64,000 nucleotides of DNA from Wyeomyia smithii (lineage: Eukaryota; Arthropoda; Insecta; Diptera; Culicidae): positions 109,732,665-109,796,664 of the forward strand of contig NC_073696.1 of NCBI RefSeq assembly GCF_029784165.1, written 5' to 3'. Under the pieces are notes generated by a model. The model searched no databases and was not told the origin of the DNA. It saw nothing but the letters and a program-made list of their open reading frames with translations. The position numbers were made by a program, and so were the translations under genes. This document shows positions 12,314 through 26,289 of this stretch, one piece after another. Numbering within the stretch: the first letter of the stretch is position 1; each line of letters opens with the position of its first letter.

Positions 12314-13088
12314 GCACATAGGAGTATTTGACCCAAAAAGTTAGCCAAAAGTCCGACATACAAAATACACGATTTCCATTATTTTTAATTGATTTCAGTT
12401 GAAACATACCCTCATGCTATCCAAGAACCCATTTGTGTCTTATCACATAAACCAAACTGTTATATTCCAAAGTTATTCCACAGTAATTTGGTCAGTTTAA
12501 AAAATACGTGCTACTGCTCGGGTGGCGTAAAAAATTGAAAAAAATTGTCAACAAGTTTTTCTCTCTCACAGGACATAATCTACAAGATAAGTAAAATGTT
12601 TTGCAATATTTAAAACGTTGAATGCATAAAATAATCATGGATTGTTTACGAAATAAGTGATTGTGAAAACCGACCGCGAAAAGTCCATAATATTGTGAAA
12701 TTAATTATATGATTTAGTAACCTTCCGCGCAAGTCCCGTCGAAGCTTTATTCATTGACCGAAAAGTCAAAGCCTTCTGAAAATATACGAAAAGAAAAATC
12801 TTCCTCCTGGTTCCTCTTTTTTATTTTATTCCCATTTTATTAAATGAAGATTTATATGAAAATTTCTAAATCTTTGGTTCAAATAATGTGTAAAAAGACA
12901 CCACAAAAATGGAGCAAGCGATTTTAAAGTAATATTTTATATATTGGGTGACGTTTTAAATGAATGTCACCTTTTTTGTGTTGATTATACGAAAATAACA
13001 CGTTTTTGAAATAAATATATCCAATTACTACCAAAAAAGAGCGACTTGGACTTTTGGCCAGCTTTTTGGCTCAAATACTCCTATGTGC
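12314..13088. mobile_element. Non-autonomous DNA element with 41-bp terminal inverted repeats
   Basis: The 41 bases at 12314-12354 (starting GCACATAGGAGTATTTGA) match the reverse complement of 13048-13088 at 38 of 41 positions. The 775-bp element is AT-rich inside with no transposase frame. The similarity decays outside GCAC, leaving the exact tip and TSD unclear (CCATC on the left, ATCGG on the right), so the superfamily is not assigned. It lies about 50 bp from a SINE head. Confidence 0.75.
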
Positions 13089-14697
13089 ATCGGTCCTCCC
13101 ATGCAAGATTTCCGTCCTAACTAACGATAAGGTATTTTGATACGACGTTGTTGTGAATACAATATGATATTTTTCTAAAAACCAAAATAAGGAAAAAACT
13201 CAGAGCCAGAGCTCTGCTTTATTGTAAATCATTTAAAGTTCTATTTTTTTTTTCAGATGTTACATTCCATGAGAAACAAAAACGATTTTTATTTGTAAAA
13301 CTAGGAAACACACATGCGACTTTACGGGTTGTTGATTGATTTTCAAGTCTTCGCGCTGTTTTCTTCGTACTGTAAGAAATTTATTCACAGTACACACCCG
13401 TCGCCAACGTTACACCAATTTGAAATTCTAGTGTTAATCCACTCTCCTAGGGCGCGAATGAATAATGATGCTGACAGCCTCCTACTTCAGCTTCAGCGCG
13501 ACCCAACACGTTTGCCATGCGTTCACCTTCCCCATATCCGTACGCTACAAGGGGACAACACAGCCAGCCAGACTCCAGCACCAACCCATAATGTGCTCAT
13601 ATTTATGCTCAACGAAACCTTGCTCGGGAAAAAAAACTGTTTTATTTTTCATTTTTTCGCATTCGCCTCCAAGTTTTCGCAGCGAGCGAAAGTTTCACAC
13701 TCTTTCATCCAAGGGAGGGCAACACATTATCGTCCCACTAGTGCCTTTTCCCTCTCAACAGCAGGCAACAACGAGCCGTATTTCATCATTCGGTACCAAG
13801 GCAGCGGAGGAAAATCAGTCACCTTCATATCTTATTATTTTACTCGTGCCAACACATCTACATTTCCCCAACTTATGGGAACATGAGAACATACATAAAA
13901 ATATATGTTTCAACACAGACACATCGCCCAATTTGTCCGAAGCCCTCAATTGTGCTACCGGAAGCTTCAATGAATGGGACCCAAGTTTTTTGTGTGTGTA
14001 TGCGTACTGCTATGTTTAAAAAGCATTATAATGTTCATCAACGATGTCTAATTGAGAAGCCAACAGCCATTAAAACAATTACGGAACTAGGCAATAAAAC
14101 TTCCAAAGAATTTTTCTATTACTAAAGCAAAACTACTACGGTTTTCCATTTAGTTATTGAAACTGTGATTTTAAACATGAAATTGTTTTGACAATTTACA
14201 CAAACATGCAAAGCTTAATTACTATCAAATCGTGCAAAATTCCATCGAATAAGAACGCTCAAAATAACGCTCTGCCTTGGTGGCAAATGACAGTGAACCT
14301 CGCCGGTCCTGCAACCGTACTCTCCCCTTCCAATCTCCCGCACGTATGTACACAGCTTCCGCAGCGCCACCCCAATTTCATTTTCCTATCCAACCAACCG
14401 AACGCTTTTTGCCAATCTTCTCAACAGCTCCTGCCGCCTTTTTTTACATACTGCAAACCCCGCAGGCAGCGGCCGCCTGCTCACGCTTGGTGCGCACCGT
14501 TTGATAAAACTAAATTTAAATTAAATTCACATATACATATTAAACATTCTCTCTTTTCCATCTCGTTTCGTTGCCCCGCAAAGCTTCCGTTTTCCAGTAA
14601 AAAGCAAATTTACATACACGGAACGACGCTATTTTCTTCGGCCAGGATTCTATATACTCGTCGTCGTCATTGCCCCTGCCGGCGTTCGTTCAACGTA
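13089..14697. other. Stop-poor, less AT-rich stretch without a recognised gene
   Basis: Several long frames overlap on the plus strand (13314-13886, 13465-14019, 14188-14811), but they compete with each other, are rich in S, P, T, H and F, and have no domain. Composition (C- and T-rich plus strand) explains the lack of stops. It may be UTR, intron or regulatory DNA. Confidence 0.35.
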
Positions 14698-14705
14698 CGG
14701 ATAGG

Positions 14706-15862
14706 CAGAGTTGCCAATAGAATTTTCGATTTAACTGGAATAAGGCTGAAGAAAAAACTGGAAAAAACTGGATCCCAAATAAATTTAGAAAAAAGGAAAA
14801 AAAGATTGTGAAGGAGCTTTTCTGTTACGGGGATTGAGCCCAGTCAGTGTCAGTTTTGGATCTTAAGAGATAACTCTTCGCAAAAAATTACTCATTTCAT
14901 TCAGAACTGTCTTGTTTTGTTACATTTTGTTAAAATTATGGACTGAAAAATTTCCTCTAACAGCAACAAAATTTAAAATTACGCAATCAATCTATCTCAA
15001 AATTAAGATATAGAGCTTTTCCATTTACTTTTATATTTGAGAAAAGTATTAACGCAACATTTCCTTCCGTTACATCAGTGAAGTTTAAATTTCAATTATT
15101 TCTGACTTCGCTATCTTTTGGTATTTGAGTCCTCTAACATTTTTTTAACTGCTACGCAACAGAAAATAAATAGAAGATTTTTTTATGGTCTGGTAAAATC
15201 TATTTGTTTGGTATTATCTCAACCATGTCATGCCGTCTTTTATTTGACCGTGTTTCGTGCGAGAAGATGGTATAATGAAAATGGTGTTACAGGTTGTCGA
15301 AAACCTGGAAAAACCTGAAAAATCATAGAATGTCAGGGAATTCATATTTCGATCAGGGAAATCAGAGAACTGACAAATATTCAGGGAAAATTTTTCAAAC
15401 CAAGACGCGATATTTTTGAGCGGCTTTTAGTGCAAAAACTGATTTTTTTCAGCGCAAAAGATTAAATCGGGACATCTACTGTTGGGTTTCATATCCGATT
15501 ATACTTTATTCACTGTGATTTCGGATTGTTCCGAATGCTTTTTTGTTTCGCATGACTTTTTTGTTCCGAATGCTGAAAAATATCAGAGAAATTGATGTTA
15601 AATTTCAGGGAAAATCAGGGAATTTTATTCTGACAATTTTTTCGCCACCCTGTGTTAAGAATTGTCATAATAATTTATCAATCTACAAAATTTCCGTTTT
15701 AAAAATATTTCCGAAAACCAATCGGAGCTTTAGTGAATAAAAAACTGGATAAAACTGGCAAATATCTGAAAAAACTGGAATATTTCGGGAATAAACTGTT
15801 TGACTGGATCACTTGAAAAAAACTGGAGGAATCCAGTTCAAACTGGAACATTGGCAACCCTG
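14706..15862. mobile_element. Non-autonomous hAT element with 8-bp TSD
   Basis: The termini CAGAGTTGCCAAT (14706-14718) and, as reverse complement, CAGGGTTGCCAAT (15850-15862) differ at one position. The flanks are an exact 8-bp duplication CGGATAGG at 14698-14705 and 15863-15870. CAGRG tips with an 8-bp TSD are diagnostic of the hAT superfamily. Repeated AACTGG/CCAGTT and CAGGGAA motifs cluster inside both ends (14735-14775 and 15740-15850), like hAT subterminal transposase-binding repeats. There is no transposase frame within the 1157 bp. Confidence 0.9.
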
Positions 15863-15870
15863 CGGATAGG

Positions 15871-16959
15871 AGGCATCTGCGGAAAGCGGGCGCAAGGTGG
15901 AATGTCTAAAGCTCATATGTGAACTTTTCACGCAAACTGTCGTCGTGGCGCGAATCGGAGCAAGGGACCTCTTCAGTCTTTTGCCTTTCTGCCCGTTGGC
16001 ACATAGCAGGGAAGCTGAGGAGGATTGGGCGGAGGTGAAAGGACGCCAATGATTGTTTTTTTTTTCTTCACTCTTCTTTGCAACTAAAACGTCACTGGCA
16101 GAGCCTTCCGGTCGCCTTCGTTACCACCGCGCCGTCATCGTCACATCATCGTTATTTTCATTGTCATCTCACTGTGCGTCTGTGCCACTGTGGGTGGAGG
16201 AAAATGCGAACGACTGCGGCGTTTGCGGTTGTTGCTTAGGTGAGCCCTGTTGATAAGGCTGTGGTCGGTGTGGCCGGGATTAGCGTGGATTGAGGTTTGT
16301 CTGATAATTGCGTGTTCATTTCGATTGGTAAGGACATTATTGCGTAAATGGAATATTCAAAATTCGTGCTTAACCGTAAAGGTTTTTTGAAGCAAAATAA
16401 ATTTTCATATAGTTTTCATAGCATAGAAAACATTCAGTTCCAACTGATTCTTTTCGAACCAGCTAAAATTGCTGAGAAAACAGAGTCACGTGCTGACCTT
16501 TGGAACATATTAGTAAATATTTATAAAGACCTATGGCATTCGGGACATAACACAGCGGTACCACGTTGGTTCTCCTGCGAGACAGTGGGATTAATTGCGG
16601 GCAGGCTTGTAAATGGTCAACACTTTCATTTTATTTCGCTTCTTCAATGTGCGTCGCAGTAGGCTTTCGCTCGTAAATTTAGAACAACCGTCGCCTCTGC
16701 GCATCGAAGAGATGCTCAGTGTCATTCGTTTAACGATGTTGCTCTGGCCTATTTCTGTCTACTTCGTTCTAGTTATGTTGAGAAATATTATTATAAGATC
16801 AATGATATAAGTAATTCAAAACGTCGTGGTGGTGAGTACCTCTTCGTTTGACATGTTTGTTCAAGAATGTATTTAGACAGCGAGCCTTGGTGGCCGATCA
16901 CCCACCCCACCACTCCCCCTCAGTGCCGGCTGAAGTTCGAAGACCGGTTTTCAACATCA
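15871..16959. other. Mixed noncoding stretch
   Basis: 15871-16260 is less AT-rich than the surroundings. The 104-codon frame at 16348-16662 lacks recognisable motifs. No repeats recognised. Confidence 0.35.
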
Positions 16960-18105
16960 GCATCAGCATGGTTACATTCCTCTCCTAGGAAGCACCGATG
17001 ATGATCAGGATGAATTCTACGCGCAACTGGAGCGCGAATACAACCGCTGCACAGTGGGGAATCACTGGCCATCAGCCAAAAAAATTTTTTTTCGTTAGCT
17101 GTTTCATAATATTTTTCCTTTATTGCTATAACATTCAAGTGTCTAAATCCAAAATTTGGGCGCAACATAATGAAATCTGAATTTTTTATGACTTTTCAAA
17201 GCTTGGCGAACTGACGTTTTTTGTCTTTTTTTGAAAAAAAGTACAATAATTTGAAACGCTCTGTAGCTTCAATGATAGCTTGGATTTTTTTGACGTCAAA
17301 AGAAAAGTTGTTGTAAATATTGTGCACACAGCCCTTTCCATTAGATATTGCAAAATTTGGTTATAGTAGGCCTGACACTAAAAAAAATTTAAAAAAAAAC
17401 GTGATTTTTTGTAGAAAAGTAGCTTAAAAGTTTAGTTGCCGCAGTTTGCCACGGTTGTGACTAAATTCAAAATTTAGGTGAAAACGTAAGCTTTCAAATG
17501 CATATTATCCGCTGTAGCGCAAAACTGCGCAAATTGTCACTTTAGTGAAAATAGCGATAGCAGATTTTTCTAGTTTTTATTCTTGAAGTTGAAATTTCAT
17601 CCAGGATTAATTTTAATCATAACCATGATACCCCATTAATGAAAATTTATGATATCGTACTCAATCCGTACGGATAAAATATAAATTTGGGCAAAAATCA
17701 CAAAATTTAACAATGAAAAGTTATAAAATAAGTGGTAAACAAGAAAACAGTAAACAAATCTTAATGAAATTTTATTTATGTCAAACTTTATCACTTTCTG
17801 CAAATTTAAAACAATAATAAAAACATTCAGCCCTTTTCAATTTATGATCATGTATTTCGCTTAACTGATTGAAATGTCAAATACTAGCAGCAAATTCATA
17901 CCATCAAACTCCGGCTAACAATAGTCCGTTTGAAGATTACCTTTGCTTCGCACTCGTTCGCATACAAAAGTAAAGCACACATTTTGCTTTATGAGAAAAA
18001 AAACAAAGAACAGTCGTCGCCTTCCGCATCTTTTCGTATTCATTTAGAACGTTGTGTCAGTCCAGTGTCTTGGTTTTCAAATTCACAAATTCGTTGAATT
18101 TGATT

Positions 18106-18412
18106 ATGGAGCCTTCAACTTCAGCGGCACCACCTAATTCAATGTCTAGTAAGTTGTCAATTCATGGTGTTATACATGTATTTAAATGTCATCTTTCAAC
18201 CATAGAAACCGGATTAGGAAGATAACATATATATGAAACAATGAAACATCGAAAATCACTAGAAGAAATGAAAATTACAGCGAAAGAAATTTTTCCTGGT
18301 GATAAGTATAATGAACTTCATATTTTCTGGAATAATTCAACACAAGATTTAAGCGATCACAGCGGAAGATGATGATGATGATGATGATGATGATGACTTT
18401 TTCAATTTGTAA
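18106..18412 (+). pseudogene. Remnant start and end of the transposon's own coding region
   Basis: An ATG at 18106 opens MEPSTSAAPPNSMS and runs into a good splice-donor-like GTAAGT at 18149. Further on, 18241-18412 reads as a C-terminal tail: a charged stretch, FPGDKYNELHIFWNN, then a (GAT)n-encoded aspartate run and FFNL followed by TAA at 18410-18412. I infer that a middle part coding for the transposase core has been deleted. I do not recognise either end as a specific family; the acidic tail could equally be a simple repeat. Confidence 0.35.
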
Positions 18413-18455
18413 TTAGTTTGTTTTACTTATGTTGTTTTAGTTTATTTAAAATATA

Positions 18456-19882
<1,427 letters not shown>

Positions 19883-19899
19883 AAATTTGTATAGTTCGA

Positions 19900-20047
19900 G
19901 GGGTCGTCCATAAATAACGTATTATTCTTTCAATGGGGAGGACGCCCGGTGGCACTACTTGTCGTCAAAGATCATATAATTCTATAAAAAAGGATAAACG
20001 AGCCAAAAAATATAAAAAACTGGGTTTCGTGCTTTATGGACGGCCCC
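19900..20047. mobile_element. 148-bp MITE with GGGGYCGTCCATAAA ends
   Basis: GGGGTCGTCCATAAA at 19900-19914 and the reverse complement of 20033-20047 (GGGGCCGTCCATAAA) differ at one of 15 positions. No coding capacity. The TSD is not clear. It lies inside the Transib-like element. Similar GGGGCC...CA termini appear at 26860 and 61304. Confidence 0.7.
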
Positions 20048-20779
20048 AAACAAAAAAAGGATGTCAAATTCGTGTTCAGCGTCCCAAAATCATGTAATTA
20101 CCAAGTTTTTGTCGCATTTATCGACACTTTTTTTGCTTGGCCAGCCTTTGTATGGAGTCGCCCCACTGTGCGCTGCCCAACACATGTTATCAAGATCATC
20201 ATCAAGGATTAAAACGTAGGAGGAGTTCAATCCGATGATTGGAAAGATCAGCGTGCACCAGAACGAAACCGGAACGAAACGAAAACAACCTAAGACTCAT
20301 CGACTTCACCGCCTCCTAGAATATAGCCATATGCGGTACGCTCTCCTATCATAATCTCCCACAACGATCGGTACACCTGGAGGTCAATAAATCAGACAGA
20401 ATCGCAAATCGAGCACGTATTGATAGATGGTCGCCACTTCTGGGAAATCGGCGTCAGAACATACCGAGGCGCTAACGTCGATTTGAACCGATATCCAGTT
20501 ATTCTGAAGATGTACCCAAAATTCTCCGGTGTGAACGCGGTACCGGCGGCCGCAACAGTACAAGCTCGTGTATTCGCTCGAAGTTGCGCTGTTCGAAGAG
20601 TGTGAGCTAATCCCCTCTCAGGGACTGTTGAGCTCATCATGAAAACAGCCATCAACAGCGTAGCGAGGAACGTAGTCGACAGACTGAGTGGTTCGACACA
20701 GAGTGTCGGCTGGTGTTGATAAATAGTTATATAAAAATATGATTTTAAGGGGCATTCTAGAGAAAATTTCATAATAGTT

Positions 20780-21510
20780 AATTTAAATTAGTAGATACAA
20801 GTATTGTGTCTTCTACAAAGTTATTTCTTACAAAATGTACTAAAACTTTACTCAGCAAAGTGAATTTTTAGCCGTGTCAAATGAATGTTGTGTGTGAAAG
20901 AAGTGAATTTTTATATGCAAAAATGAGAAAAATAAAACTCATTTCTCACTTTTAAGTAGATTAATCACAAAACTCTAACTTCTCTAAAATGGAGAATGAT
21001 TAATAGAACAACTTTACTGAAGACACTACCACTCCAAAATCATTATTTTTTGAGTTAATGTAAATGTAATTAATGTAAATTATCGCATTATTCTAGTAAA
21101 ACTCGTCATCAATCAAAAATATATGTGAGATAAAAATAAACTTTCTTCGTAGATATTGTTTGTTTCGTTGTAGCAGACAATTTTGTAGAGCATTAAAAAT
21201 TGTAGAAAATCACTATAAAAAGTTGAATAGCAGAAAAATATTTTTAGTAGTAATCTATAGAAAACTCCACAAAGTCCATTAAAATAGATGTTAGAAGTAT
21301 GATGTCTTCCACAAAGTTGTTTTTTTTTAATTTGCTACAACTTTGCTGAACAAAGAGAATTTTTATATTCCAAAATGAGAAAAGTAAAATTCGTTCTTCT
21401 TGGATTAATCATGGAATTGCAACTTCTATAACATGGAAAATTATTAATGGAACAACTTTGCTGAAGATGGTCGAAATAATTTCGATCACGTTTTTACAGC
21501 TTTGGAAACA
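20780..21510. repeat. Dispersed repeat D copy 1, partly tandem
   Basis: The part from about 21060 to 21510 matches 30465-30945 over its length with many small differences; shared phrases include AGATAAAAATAAACTTTCTTCG, TGTAGAAAATCACTA, AGAAAACTCCACAAA and CAGCTTTGGAAACAGTGTGCA. In addition 20800-20990 resembles 21300-21470 (CTTC-ACAAAGTT, ACTTT-CT-A-CAAAG, CAAAATGAGAAAA-TAAAA), indicating two head-to-tail units of about 500 bp. No ORF or terminal structure recognised. Confidence 0.65.
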
Positions 21511-22979
21511 GTGTGCAATGAGGCGATTACTTGTCTAACGAAAGGCTCAATTTGCTGCGATTGTTGTATGTAGCGAGTTGAGATCTAAGGCAGGAATCAA
21601 TTGCCTTGCTGGTGGTTATAATTACCTGCGAGTATGAGTAGAATAAAAACTATTCTCCTATGCAGTAGAACCATGGCAAAAGACGAAATCTTTCCGTTGA
21701 ATACCTGTTTTATTTGAGCGAAATTTTCATGCAGGAAGTTTCATTGCAATATTTAAACAAAAATATACCCTTTTATTTTTACATTAATGTGCACAATTTT
21801 AGTAATTCAGAATTGCATTTCTACAAGTGACCTTCTCATAATTTTTGTTCCATTCTGAGTTATGGGCTGCATAATAACAACATCAAAAAAGCCAGACCCG
21901 ATCAAGCCAATAAGGGCAATGTCAGGCACGACAGCAGCGCCACTTTAGACGACGTCCCATTTTAATAGTGGTTCAGCTTTTACCAACCAACCACATTCCG
22001 GTTCTAGCCGACAACATGATGTGCATCAAAAAGGAAAAACTCTCCTTTTGATGGAAAAATCAGCCTTTCGAAGCTCCACTCCAATGCTAGAGCGTCATGT
22101 GTGCAGTAAGACGAAAACGAAGAGCAGCTAGCGCAGCACCCATTCACACATGCAAACTTCCTTTGCATACGGCTATGATACTTTGAGCAGCTTTGAAAAA
22201 GCCAGGCGGTATGCTGGACGAACATCGTACAAGTACGCTCGCTGTATGTCTGTGATGTAAAAGGATTTTCCACCCGGTTCCCCGTCTTTTCACTCCGATC
22301 TGACCGATCAACCAGATTCTTGAGCATTCCATAATGATGTACGCTGTCTGTTCAGGAAAAAAGGTTTATTCAGCCAAAGCCAATATATTCTAGCCTGCAC
22401 TCTGAACGTGTGCATATTTATGCTTTTCAGAGAACTGTAGGCAAACTCATGGTGGGGGCGTAATTCTTCATTGATGTTACGCGTAGGACTTATTTCTATG
22501 CACAACGGTTAGAGTGATCCACTTCAAGCAAGCTATGATGATTATAATCAGGTGCGGGAGTTTGATTCTCTACTAACTTTGAGCTAAAAATTAGGGCTAT
22601 CATTACATAAAGGGAAAAAAAACTCCTTCTCTTACTTTGAGTTACCACTTTTTTTGATGTTCCATTGGTGACTACATGAAAAGAAAACAAATTTTTTGAT
22701 AAGCTGCTTCCTATCCGGAAAAGTTAACTTCCCTTCTAGGTTCACTAAAAAACTGTTATCCTGTACGGAAGCACCAACGGCTTAGTGATTTTCTTTGCAT
22801 ATTCACATCATCTAACGTCGTGAAAGGTTTTTGTGAGGAATTTCGCAGTTGGCTGCGGGAATATTTTTGGCTCCACTTTGAAGTTTGCATATTTGGTGAA
22901 AAGATTTTCTGCTTAGTAAGGATTTGCGCTGCAAGATCAAAACAGATTAGAGTGCAGCCAATTTAATTGGATTCAAGGG
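21511..22979. other. Noncoding stretch, nothing recognised
   Basis: Minus-strand frames at 22004-22332 overlap in two phases and have no domain. No inverted or direct repeat boundary found. Confidence 0.4.
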
Positions 22980-24720
22980 TAAAACGAGCCTCGCATTGCA
23001 GGCCAATATTCGTCTCGGTCGTTCGCGGGCGGTTGATAATTTCCTATCATTATGTCACCTATAACTAGCCACAAATAACCCCCGACGTAAATGACCTCAA
23101 TTAGATGTCGAGGAAAGCGGACCTAAAAAACACATCCATTACCTCAATGGCAGCTTAATTAAATCACTTCCGAATCAATAAATCATTTAACCGGTCGGGG
23201 AAAAGCGCTTGTCGGTCTAATCATATCGTAACATATGCTCCCATTAGTGGGACGGAAAATGACAACCCCGGCTCTCGCTCCCACAATTAGTGCCAGTGGA
23301 AAGCACCTCCGTACCGACAAGGGTCGCAAATGAGACATGAGTAGCTTATCTGTTTTATCTACAGCACGGTCCAGCGAGTAAGTGCATGAATGGTGGTGAT
23401 TCCACAGGCAAAGCACGTAATAAACAACCACCACCACCTTTTGCAGTTCATCCTCCCCATCGCACGGTGGGAGTGCTGAGAACAAAAATCGTGAAATGAA
23501 ACCATGGAGTTCAGAATTTTAGAGCAAAGAATTATTAATTAAATTTGTTGAAGTAATCTGCCCGATATCTCTAAGCACCCGGCAGCTTAAATGTAATTTT
23601 CAGATAATTTTTTTTATCTCCTAATTGAAGAGCCTTGAACAAAATGCGATACCTATATCATCTAGTTGACAAAAAAAAACTATTAATAAACTCTATACCA
23701 GAGAAATGACCTAGATGCAGACACACTATCATCCAATGTGCGGTAATCATAGCCATATTGTCAGTCATAATTTCATCACTTTGCAAATAGTAGGTCGCAG
23801 CACAACTAGTGAACATCGTAATAAATTACCCTCGTAGCACCGGAGTGAGTGTCAGTGCGGTCGAGTTGCCATAAATTACTTGTTATGAGATAATTAGAAG
23901 GAGATTCTGTTTCTCGCCCTTCTACTATACATACACACAAATATCTGAGACCTAGATCAGTTTTCTTGGTCCGTCTGTCTCCTTTCTTTCTGTTTGATAC
24001 GGTTCGAAAGTTATGATGGTAATGATGACAAAATTTCAAGGAAAATGGGTGTCTTTTATACCAGGACAACATTTTGAAAGTACATTCTACTGGCCGTCAT
24101 ACCGATCTCCAAGTAGATTGATTGCTCTATATAAGCCTTCAATTTGACTTTATACTTGAGCGGTGGCCTCATGAGATTCAGACGCATTAAAAAAAAGAAA
24201 TCTATGGCATAACTTTTTGTATACAAGGTAATCGCAAATAGGTATGAATTGATAACTGATTAATGACATGCCTTTCTACGCAACATATCTAAACCACATT
24301 ATATACTCAACAGCTTATTGACGTCGACGTTTATTAATGCAATACCAGATCCAGAACTTTTCACCCCAATTTTCCCACGCTAGAAACCAACATAGTGTCT
24401 CATTAGCCTAACTAACAAGCCTTGATCCCCTGTTCATTACCAAATTCCCACCAAAGAATCCTATTGATACAGTAGTAGTACAAGTGCACACGGTCATTCA
24501 GCTTGATTTCCTCCGACATTACCAATCAATGACCAGATGAAAGCAGATTAAGTCCGCATTCGATTACACTCACCCGGAGGCCATTTCGGTAGGAAAGCAA
24601 ATAATTGATCCAATTAGACACTTTGGTCGTAGTTTGCCAAGAACGCCACTCCAAACAATCACCAATTACATGGTGACTTCTTGCACGCACCGACACTTTG
24701 CCCCGGTAAGCTGTCGTCGC
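22980..24720. other. Candidate conserved noncoding DNA
   Basis: Less AT-rich than its surroundings, without coding signal, and rich in homeodomain-type cores (TAATTA, TTAATTAAAT, ATAAATCA at 23150-23190). Contains CGGTCGTTCGCGGGC at 23016-23030, found again at 51652-51666. Composition alone cannot prove regulatory function. Confidence 0.3.
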
Positions 24721-26289
24721 TTGTTTCGGACCGTCTTGTTGACAGCCAACCGAGGAAACGTCTTCCATCAACAATTTTACGTGTTTCACGTTGCTAGGTT
24801 ATTTTCTCCGGAACGGAAAGTTTTCCCTTGTCTTTTGTTTTCCATTTCCTTTTGCTTTTTTTGCAGCTTGTTTACCAGCCGCATGGGTTGCTGTATCTTT
24901 CCGGAAAGCACTAATTGAAATGCGTGTTTGTCCACATATACGGACGCAGACCAACGCGAGCACGGAAACTTATCGCCCTCGTCACACAGGCACACGCTTC
25001 ATCCTACAGCTAGCATATATCTGCTCTGTCACTTTCGAAAAGGCCGGAAATAAAAAAATTAGATCGCTGATGTATTCTCGATATCCTTAAGAAAATAATG
25101 AGATAGTATATATTTTCGCTTTGAATGCTGAATTTCTTTCTCTCAACCCAGATTTGTATTATCAATTACCAAGATTCGGTCGGCAGACGCAGTTTGATAT
25201 CTGTAACAAAACAATATGTGTATTGTGTCAGAGTTTGCCCTTTGCGGCGCCATGCTAACCATACCCAATATATGTTTCTGTATTCGGTTCCAGATCTGTT
25301 AAACTAGAGCATTTCATTTCCTCCGAGTCGCGTCGGAATTTACTTGAGTAGTCTTTAAAAATTTCTGAATACAAACTTTCATTTCACAAATGTTAATAAA
25401 ATAATGATTGAGGTTTTGCGTTATGTAGATGCTTCTATAACTAATATTATAACTTCCTGTAAAACAATTGCCGAAGGAGGTTTTCTAGTCAACTCACTTA
25501 GAATGAACAAATTTTAAATGAACTATTCTATATCATAGGTTATCAAATAATTATGATTGAGTTCAGTGTTGTGAATTAGCTTTGCTGATGCAAAGCTATT
25601 ACAGTGAATCAAAATTTCAATGTGAAAATCTAGAGGTAAGAGGAGGACCACTAAATTGATTTTATTTGAGGTCTAAAATGAAAATCAAACCCACAGTATT
25701 GGGTTATTAAACTACCAAAAGAAACGAAATAATTTGAGAATATTGAAAGATTTAAACTTTGTAGGTGTGTAAGCCTTACCAAACTAAGCATCTTTGCATA
25801 TTTTTTCCTAGAAATTTATCTCGACCATCGTTTAAAATGGTCTAAAATTTTTAAACCTTTTTTCATTAATCGGAATAATAAAAAAAAATAGCGAGAGCAG
25901 ACAGATTTCTAAGGAATAACTTTTAGAGCTGTTCGACAATATCAGAAATGTTAAATTTTAAATTTTACACAAAAAATTATTAAAAAACACATTTGATGTT
26001 TTAAAAATCATTAGAATTTACGGAAAAAAATCGATTCAATAAAAACTCCTTCATGTCCAACACTGTTTCGCCTCTTTTGCTTCTAAACGGCCATGCGCCT
26101 CCATGGAATCATCGTTATTTTCTTTATTGTATTGTATTGTTGTATTGTATTGTATTGTGTATTGTTTACACTTTGAAGGAAACACCACTTTTTCGCAACA
26201 CCTCTCGGAAACGGTCAATATGATGCAATTGGTGGCATTCTTAAGCGATTGCGAAATCAGCAAGTCTTATTTAAGATAATAAAAATACA
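24721..26289. other. AT-rich spacer
   Basis: Overlapping frames at 24634-25090 on both strands are not gene-like. From 25100 the sequence is strongly AT-rich and empty except for the pentamer repeat at 26126-26165. Confidence 0.4.
26126..26165. repeat. (ATTGT)n microsatellite
   Basis: Seven to eight imperfect TTGTA/ATTGT units with one short interruption. Confidence 0.85.

Noticed and set aside
13314..14811. Long plus-strand ORFs of 190, 184 and 207 codons
   Set aside because: They overlap in different phases, have skewed composition and no domain; a C- and T-rich strand lacks stops by chance.
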